DNA from: Lachnospiraceae bacterium | Lineage (GTDB): Bacteria; Bacillota_A; Clostridia; Lachnospirales; Lachnospiraceae | Length of the DNA: 32,910 nucleotides | Direction: 5' to 3' | Assembly: GCA_017464645.1 (NCBI GenBank) | Contig: JAFTZF010000042.1 | Location: 1 to 32,910 of the forward strand | Shown here: piece by piece, positions 28,286 to 32,910 of the stretch | How positions within the stretch are numbered: the stretch's first letter is position 1 | Layout of the letters: each line of letters begins with the position of its first letter | The notes under the pieces: model-generated | The model's input: the letters and a program-made list of their open reading frames with translations, nothing else | Databases searched by the model: none | Told to the model about the DNA's origin: nothing | Translations under genes and position numbers: made by a program

Positions 28286-29164
28286 TTAATGAAATATAAG
28301 TTCTCCCTGAAGCCAGATGACTCCCTTGAATCTGCGGCCAACCTGCGGCTCTCCCAACAAATCCTCTTTGTTGATGCAGATATCAAAGACCAGATCATGG
28401 CTCTCGATGGTCATGATATAAATTTCCTCTTTTGTATATGTGTTCTGCACCAGTTCCACCTGCAGAATCTCGCCCAGCACATTGTAGTGGTCACATTCTA
28501 CTCCATAAGGCATGAAATAAGTGGAGACAATAGAGAAAATATCTTCCTTTGTAACCCGCTGGGAAAGCATGGAATACATATCCATATCCTCTAAGGTAAG
28601 GCTCTCTATGGCCTCTTCATCTCCTGCCCGGGCAGCCTGGATCATACGGGTCCTCTGGTAAATTGCCTCTGAGCTTTCTTCCTCCGTCAACTGTTCTTTC
28701 ACAACCGGAAGCAGAATTTTTCCATCTGTAGACAGCCCGGAAAGCCGTAAAGTCACAGTGCATTTGGAAAGCTGGTTTCTTCGCTTTTCATGTAGGAAAT
28801 CCGCCACATTCTGTACATAAAAGATCAGGGAAACACCCAGACTCAGATCATCGCAGACTCCTGCGTAGGACTCCTTCTCTGCGTGGCGCTCCACCACTAC
28901 ATCCTCGTAGTATTTCTCCTGGCTTCCTTCAAAGTATGGGTAGTAATACTCTCGCTGATACCGGTCCTGCTCATCATATTCCCCCCGCAGCACGATACCC
29001 ATGCGCTTTGCGAAGGCCTTTTTTCGCTCTGAGAAATCCACTCCGCCTCTGGCTCCTGAAGTCCTCTCACTCTGATAGCTGTTTTCCACAAAATCCAGTA
29101 ATCGGCTTAATTCCTCTTTATCTTTCATCTTGCTGAAACCAACTGCTCGTAAATATTCATGCAC
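28286..29164 (-). CDS. DUF3881-like protein of unknown function
   Basis: A soluble, acidic protein of 292 residues starting MHEYLRAVGFSKMKDKEELS. From memory it resembles the DUF3881 family, which is largely confined to Lachnospiraceae; no function is known to me. It has no signal peptide, membrane segment or recognisable catalytic motif. Strand-rich patches such as LGVSLIFYVQNVADFLHEK and CTVTLRLSGLSTDGKILLPV suggest a mixed alpha/beta fold. The GTG at 29164 is preferred since AGGAGG (29178-29173) lies eight bases away; the GTG at 29173 overlaps that site. It is downstream of serS, separated by a DnaA-box cluster. Confidence 0.8.
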   Translation of the reverse strand: MHEYLRAVGFSKMKDKEELSRLLDFVENSYQSERTSGARGGVDFSERKKAFAKRMGIVLRGEYDEQDRYQREYYYPYFEGSQEKYYEDVVVERHAEKESYAGVCDDLSLGVSLIFYVQNVADFLHEKRRNQLSKCTVTLRLSGLSTDGKILLPVVKEQLTEEESSEAIYQRTRMIQAARAGDEEAIESLTLEDMDMYSMLSQRVTKEDIFSIVSTYFMPYGVECDHYNVLGEILQVELVQNTYTKEEIYIMTIESHDLVFDICINKEDLLGEPQVGRRFKGVIWLQGELIFH

Positions 29165-29192
29165 TGTCTTCACCTCCTTTTGCCATCACTTT

Positions 29193-29252
29193 TTATCCAG
29201 ACATACACAAATTATCTACAAAGTTATCCACATTTTCCTGTGTTTATCCACA
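29193..29252 (+). other. Cluster of four DnaA-box-like sequences
   Basis: In 60 bases the plus strand has TTATCCAGA (29193-29201), TTATCTACA (29212-29220), TTATCCACA (29224-29232) and TTATCCACA (29244-29252). The last two match the DnaA consensus exactly; the first two differ by one base each. All are in the same orientation with spacings of 19, 12 and 20 bases. The cluster lies in the short AT-rich gap between serS and the DUF3881-like gene, a few kilobases from parAB. It could be an origin-linked DnaA-binding site, a DnaA titration site or a DnaA-controlled promoter for the DUF3881-like gene. Confidence 0.75.
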
Positions 29253-29261
29253 TTATGTGAA

Positions 29262-30548
29262 CTATTTCTTGGGGAGAAGTACCTTCATACCGCCCATATA
29301 CGGCTGCAGCACCTGGGGAACAGTCACGCTTCCGTCTGCCTGCAGATGGTTCTCCAGATATGCGATCAGCATACGGGGCGGAGCAACTACGGTATTATTT
29401 AATGTATGCGCGAAATACTTGCCACTTTCCCCGTTTACACGAATTTTTAACCGGCGGGCCTGTGCATCACCCAGGTTAGAGCAGCTTCCTACCTCAAAAT
29501 ATTTCTTCTGTCTGGGAGACCATGCTTCCACATCAATGGATTTTACCTTCAGGTCAGCCAGATCACCGGAGCAGCACTCCAGAGTGCGAACCGGGATCTC
29601 CAGACTTCGGAACAGATCCACAGTATTCTGCCAAAGCTTGTCAAACCACATGGGGCTCTCTTCCGGCTTACATACTACGATCATCTCCTGCTTTTCAAAC
29701 TGATGAATACGGTAAACGCCTCTTTCCTCGATACCGTGAGCACCTTTTTCCTTACGGAAGCAGGGAGAATAGCTGGTCAGTGTGTAGGGCAGCTTCTCCT
29801 CCGGAATAATGGTATCAATAAACTTACCGATCATGGAATGCTCGCTGGTTCCGATCAGGTACAGATCCTCGCCCTCGATCTTATACATCATGGCATCCAT
29901 CTCTGCAAAGCTCATAACGCCTGTTACCACATTGCTGCGGATCATGAAGGGGGGAACACAGTAGGTAAAGCCACGGTTGATCATGAAATCACGAGCATAG
30001 GAAATCACTGCAGAATGCAGTCTTGCAATATCTCCCATCAGGTAATAGAATCCATTACCTGCAACCTTTCCTGCGCTGTCCAGGTCGATTCCGTCAAAGG
30101 ACTCCATGATCTGTGTATGATATGGAATCTCAAAATCCGGCACTGCCGGCTCACCATATTTCTGAACTTCTACGTTTTCACTGTCATCTTTTCCGATGGG
30201 TACGCTGGGGTCAATGATGTTGGGGATAGTCATCATGATCTTCAGAATCTTCTCATCCAGCTCTTTTTCCAGCTTCTCCAGTTCAGCCAGGCGGGCAGCA
30301 TCTGCAGCAACCTGCTTCTTTACCTCTTCTGCCTCTTCTCTCTTGCCCTGTCCCATCAATGCACCGATCTGCTTGGATAATTTATTTCTCTCTGCACGAA
30401 GGTTGTCCGCCTCCTGCTGAGCACTTCTTTTCTGTGCATCCAGTGCAATTACCTCATCCACCAGACCCAGCTTTTCATCCTGAAATTTCTTTTTAATATT
30501 CTCTTTTACCAGTTCCGGATTCTCCCGGACAAATTTCATATCTAACAT
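29262..30548 (-). CDS. serS: Seryl-tRNA synthetase
   Basis: Class II synthetase that charges tRNA-Ser. Residues about 1-110 form the long coiled-coil tRNA-binding arm (ADNLRAERNKLSKQIGALMG). The catalytic core has motif 2 in YSPCFRKEKGAHGIEERGVY then RIHQFEKQEM, and motif 3 in VVAPPRMLIAYLENH. 428 residues from the ATG at 30548, which has AGGAGGAG close upstream, matches the family; an in-frame start 27 bases earlier lies upstream of that site and is rejected. Motifs 2 and 3 differ from the commoner bacterial FRSEAG...RGLIR and GTAxAxxR patterns, so this looks like a divergent SerRS branch. No T-box is present. Confidence 0.95.
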   Translation of the reverse strand: MLDMKFVRENPELVKENIKKKFQDEKLGLVDEVIALDAQKRSAQQEADNLRAERNKLSKQIGALMGQGKREEAEEVKKQVAADAARLAELEKLEKELDEKILKIMMTIPNIIDPSVPIGKDDSENVEVQKYGEPAVPDFEIPYHTQIMESFDGIDLDSAGKVAGNGFYYLMGDIARLHSAVISYARDFMINRGFTYCVPPFMIRSNVVTGVMSFAEMDAMMYKIEGEDLYLIGTSEHSMIGKFIDTIIPEEKLPYTLTSYSPCFRKEKGAHGIEERGVYRIHQFEKQEMIVVCKPEESPMWFDKLWQNTVDLFRSLEIPVRTLECCSGDLADLKVKSIDVEAWSPRQKKYFEVGSCSNLGDAQARRLKIRVNGESGKYFAHTLNNTVVAPPRMLIAYLENHLQADGSVTVPQVLQPYMGGMKVLLPKK

Positions 30549-30560
30549 TTTTACTCCTCC

Positions 30561-30574
30561 TGTACGTTTGTACA
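30561..30574. promoter_or_regulatory. Palindrome in the serS leader
   Basis: TGTACGTTTGTACA is an inverted repeat (TGTAC/GTACA, 4-base centre) lying between the predicted serS promoter and its ribosome site. It could be an operator or a short hairpin; no regulator is indicated. Confidence 0.35.
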
Positions 30575-30590
30575 CATTTGTCTAGTCTCA

Positions 30591-30619
30591 ATCATATAAC
30601 AGCTTTTCCCTTTTTTCAA
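30591..30619 (-). promoter_or_regulatory. Promoter of serS
   Basis: Minus-strand TTGAAA (30619-30614) and TATGAT (30596-30591) are 17 bases apart. The -35 box overlaps the stop codon region of the DUF4446 gene. Confidence 0.65.
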
Positions 30620-31131
30620 GCCTTGTTTTTCGCCTGTTCCAGGGCCTTTTGCTCCTCCTTTGAAAGTGGAGTCTCGCAGCTTCCGTCTTTGATTTCCTTT
30701 ATATAGGAATAGCTGCCGTCCCGGGAATATACAGAGTTCAAAATAAATCCATTATCCTTCTGATCCAGCAGCACCAGGGCATAACTGAGCTGTCCGCTCA
30801 AATCAAAAAAGGCATCGTATTTTACCACTCCCATCTTCTGAAAGGCAAGCCTCTGGTTCCTGCGAAGATTAATAATTTCCTCCCTGGTCATACCCAGAAG
30901 CTTCTCCACTCCATCCACTTTGTCCAGATACTTCAAAATCGTATCCTCCAGAGACTCTGCATCCTGTCCTCTGGTAAACCGGTCATACTTCCGAGCCAGC
31001 TTTTTTAGTTTACATAATGTAACAATGTTCAAAATCAATACAATTAACAGCAGAATAACCACAGCACCTATGATATAAATCAAGTCGATGCCTGTATTCT
31101 CATAAATCATTTCTGCAATTGGACTTCCCAC
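30616..31131 (-). CDS. DUF4446 family membrane protein
   Basis: This protein of 171 residues has one membrane helix (about 17-39). A short basic charged segment follows, then a cytoplasmic domain with GMTREEIINLRRNQRLAFQK and YDAFFDLSGQLSYALVLLD, the pattern I associate with DUF4446. The family is commonly the gene next to parB in Clostridia and Bacilli; its function is unknown. It starts with GTG, which is supported by AGGAGGAG six bases upstream. Position after parB suggests co-transcription with parAB. Confidence 0.85.
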   Translation of the reverse strand: MGSPIAEMIYENTGIDLIYIIGAVVILLLIVLILNIVTLCKLKKLARKYDRFTRGQDAESLEDTILKYLDKVDGVEKLLGMTREEIINLRRNQRLAFQKMGVVKYDAFFDLSGQLSYALVLLDQKDNGFILNSVYSRDGSYSYIKEIKDGSCETPLSKEEQKALEQAKNKA

Positions 31132-31183
31132 GGTATTCTCCTCCTGTTGTACTTTTTCCCTTCACTCATCAGTCTCCCACAGC

Positions 31184-32107
31184 TTATGAGCCGGATGCCT
31201 GCGAAATCAGATCAATGATCCGCTCCAAATCTTCTCTGGAATAATATTCGATTTCAATCTTTCCTTTATTATTTGCCTTGTAATGAATGGATACCTTGGT
31301 TCCAATGGCTGCTTTCATCTTCTCTTCCAGGTCTGTATATACGAACTTGTGTTCGATTTCTGTTTTCTTTCTTTCCTGTTTTTCCTTCTGCATGCTCTTT
31401 ACAAGCTTTTCTACTTCCCGCACGCTCAGTTTTTCATCAAATACTTTCACAGCGGTAGCTGCCTGAAGCTCCAAATCCTCAATCGACAGAAGGGCCCGGG
31501 CATGTCCGGTGGATAACATATCATCTATTACCATCTGCTGCACTCTCTCATCCAGCTTCAGCAGACGCATGGAGTTGGTAACTGCAGTACGGCTCTTGGA
31601 TACGCGCTCTGCCACTTCATCCTGCTTTAAATTAAACTCATGGATCAACCTCTTATAAGCCAGCGCCTCTTCAATAGGATTCAGGTTTTCCCGTTGAATA
31701 TTCTCAATCAGAGCAATTTCAACAACCTCCAGATCCGTATATTTTCTTACAATAACAGGAACTTCCTTCAAGCCGGCCATTTTTGCAGCCCGCCACCTTC
31801 TTTCACCTGCAATAATTTCATAAAATCCGTTCTTTTCCTGAACCAGAAGCGGCTGCAGAACGCCAAACTGCTTAATAGAATCTGCCAGTTCCATCAATGC
31901 ATCTTCATCAAACTGCTTTCTGGGCTGTTCCTTATTAGGACCCACTTTGGAAATTTTCACTTTCATTTCCACGGGTTTTTCTACAACCTTTTCTACAATT
32001 TTCTCAACAACGACTTCCTTTACTTCCTTTTGAGCGGAAGGTTTCGGATTTGTATTCGGAATCAAACTATCCAATCCTTTTCCAAGGCCACCTCTTTTCA
32101 CAGCCAT
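31184..32107 (-). CDS. parB: Chromosome partitioning protein ParB (Spo0J)
   Basis: CTP-dependent clamp that loads at parS sites and organises the origin region. An N-terminal segment (GGLGKGLDSLIP) typical of ParB is followed by a low-complexity Val-Glu-Lys linker (about 30-48). The ParB/CTPase domain has GERRWRAAK (101-109) and ENIQRENLNPIEEA (135-148). A helix-turn-helix (about 160-185) and a C-terminal dimerisation part follow. 307 residues is normal. It starts two bases after parA. I saw no perfect parS site in the window. Confidence 0.97.
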   Translation of the reverse strand: MAVKRGGLGKGLDSLIPNTNPKPSAQKEVKEVVVEKIVEKVVEKPVEMKVKISKVGPNKEQPRKQFDEDALMELADSIKQFGVLQPLLVQEKNGFYEIIAGERRWRAAKMAGLKEVPVIVRKYTDLEVVEIALIENIQRENLNPIEEALAYKRLIHEFNLKQDEVAERVSKSRTAVTNSMRLLKLDERVQQMVIDDMLSTGHARALLSIEDLELQAATAVKVFDEKLSVREVEKLVKSMQKEKQERKKTEIEHKFVYTDLEEKMKAAIGTKVSIHYKANNKGKIEIEYYSREDLERIIDLISQASGS

Positions 32108-32109
32108 CT

Positions 32110-32880
32110 TTATAATTCTCCTTCTCTATTAATTACTTCTTGTGCTAAAAGTCTATAACTCTCTGCTCCGGTTGACTTCGGGTCATATACAGTAATGGGT
32201 AATCCATGGCTGGGCGCCTCCGCCAGCCTTACATTTCTTGGAATAATAGTTTTGTAAATTCTCTGTTGCAGATTATTCTTTACATTCTCCACTACCTGCA
32301 AAGACAGATTTGTTCTGGCATCATACATGGTAAATACCACGCCTTCCATGGCCAAATCCGGATTTAACCGTGCTTTTACCAGATTTACGGTGTGAATAAG
32401 CTGGCTCAAGCCCTCCAAAGCATAATATTCGCACTGGATCGGTACCAAAACAGTGTCTGCCGTTGTCATGGCATTAATAGTCAACATATTCAAAGAAGGC
32501 GGGCAATCAATGATAATATAATCATAATCATCTCTTATTTCCTTTACTGCCTTCTGCAAAATATACTCTTTTTCTGAAATACCGATTAATTCAATCTCCG
32601 CAGCTGCCAGATCCACGTTTGACGGAATTAAGTATAAATTGTCGAAATCTGTTACAATTACGGACTCTTCAATGGAACATTCTCCTAAGATCAAATCGTA
32701 AACAGTCAATTCTACACTGTTTTTGTCCACACCCAGTCCGCTGGTGGTATTTCCCTGGGGATCAATATCAATAGTTAAAACCTGTTTTCCTGCTTCTGCC
32801 AATGCAGCTGACAGATTAATGGCAGTTGTAGTTTTGCCAACTCCACCTTTTTGATTTGCAATTGCTATAATTCTTCCCAT
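32110..32880 (-). CDS. parA: Chromosome partitioning ATPase ParA (Soj)
   Basis: Deviant Walker ATPase that works with ParB in origin segregation and, in Bacillus-like cells, controls DnaA. The deviant Walker A KGGVGKTT is at 11-18, the switch I region DIDPQGN at about 41-47, and the Walker B-like IIIDCPPSL follows. 256 residues from the ATG at 32880, which has GAGAGGA upstream; an in-frame TTG 15 bases earlier is rejected because it overlaps the ribosome site. Together with parB, DUF4446 and serS it marks the neighbourhood of oriC in Clostridia. Confidence 0.97.
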   Translation of the reverse strand: MGRIIAIANQKGGVGKTTTAINLSAALAEAGKQVLTIDIDPQGNTTSGLGVDKNSVELTVYDLILGECSIEESVIVTDFDNLYLIPSNVDLAAAEIELIGISEKEYILQKAVKEIRDDYDYIIIDCPPSLNMLTINAMTTADTVLVPIQCEYYALEGLSQLIHTVNLVKARLNPDLAMEGVVFTMYDARTNLSLQVVENVKNNLQQRIYKTIIPRNVRLAEAPSHGLPITVYDPKSTGAESYRLLAQEVINREGEL

Positions 32881-32910
32881 TTGTATTCCTCTCAAATTGA
32901 CAATCGAAGG

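Noticed and set aside
31184..32880. parS site near parAB
   Set aside because: No sequence close to TGTTTCACGTGAAACA was seen; the single CACGTG at about 1408 lacks the flanks.

Overview
The window looks like a chromosomal segment of a Gram-positive anaerobe of the Lachnospiraceae (Clostridia). The reasons are strong AGGAGG-type ribosome sites, sigma-A-like promoters (TTGACA/TATAAT), two T-box leaders, a type III glutamine synthetase, a DUF3881-like protein (a family I associate with Lachnospiraceae) and a parA-parB-DUF4446-serS block, which in Clostridia usually lies close to the replication origin. No species can be named.

Layout. (1) 1-3980: the 5' half of ileS behind an isoleucine T-box (minus strand), a divergent S11 D-Ala-D-Ala carboxypeptidase with an unusual basic tail, and a tRNA-Arg(CCU) with its own promoter and terminator. 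(2) About 3980-7376: a visibly AT-richer accessory island on the minus strand. It holds a 5'-truncated, tip-less RHS/YD-repeat gene, two unknown genes behind it, and a small membrane-protein gene that appears frameshifted in an A-run. (3) 7408-12727 (minus): a five-gene nitrogen operon encoding a three-piece, archaeal-style glutamate synthase (amidotransferase, ferredoxin-FMN and GXGXG polypeptides), a short type I glutamine synthetase homologue, and an ANTAR regulator whose receiver lacks the phospho-acceptor Asp. (4) 12856-25607 (plus): divergent glnN (GS type III), then asnB-purA-pyrG-purF-carA-carB, a tightly packed series behind an asparagine T-box. (5) 25611-32910: a two-helix membrane protein, an ADP-ribosylglycohydrolase/PfkB kinase pair, a DUF3881-like gene, a cluster of four DnaA-box-like sequences, serS, a DUF4446 gene and parB-parA.

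How it fits together. Regions 3 and 4 form a glutamine hub. Two glutamine synthetase family genes and a glutamate synthase sit back to back with four glutamine-consuming enzymes (AsnB, PyrG, PurF, CarAB) and the aspartate-consuming PurA. The two divergent promoters each fire almost directly into a strong hairpin followed by a U-tract, so both halves look controlled by attenuation. The ANTAR protein is a natural but unproven candidate antiterminator. The Asn T-box appears to be the only strong regulatory element ahead of six genes of asparagine, purine and pyrimidine synthesis. This pairing of attenuated divergent operons with a T-box-led amidotransferase operon is the most interesting part of the window.
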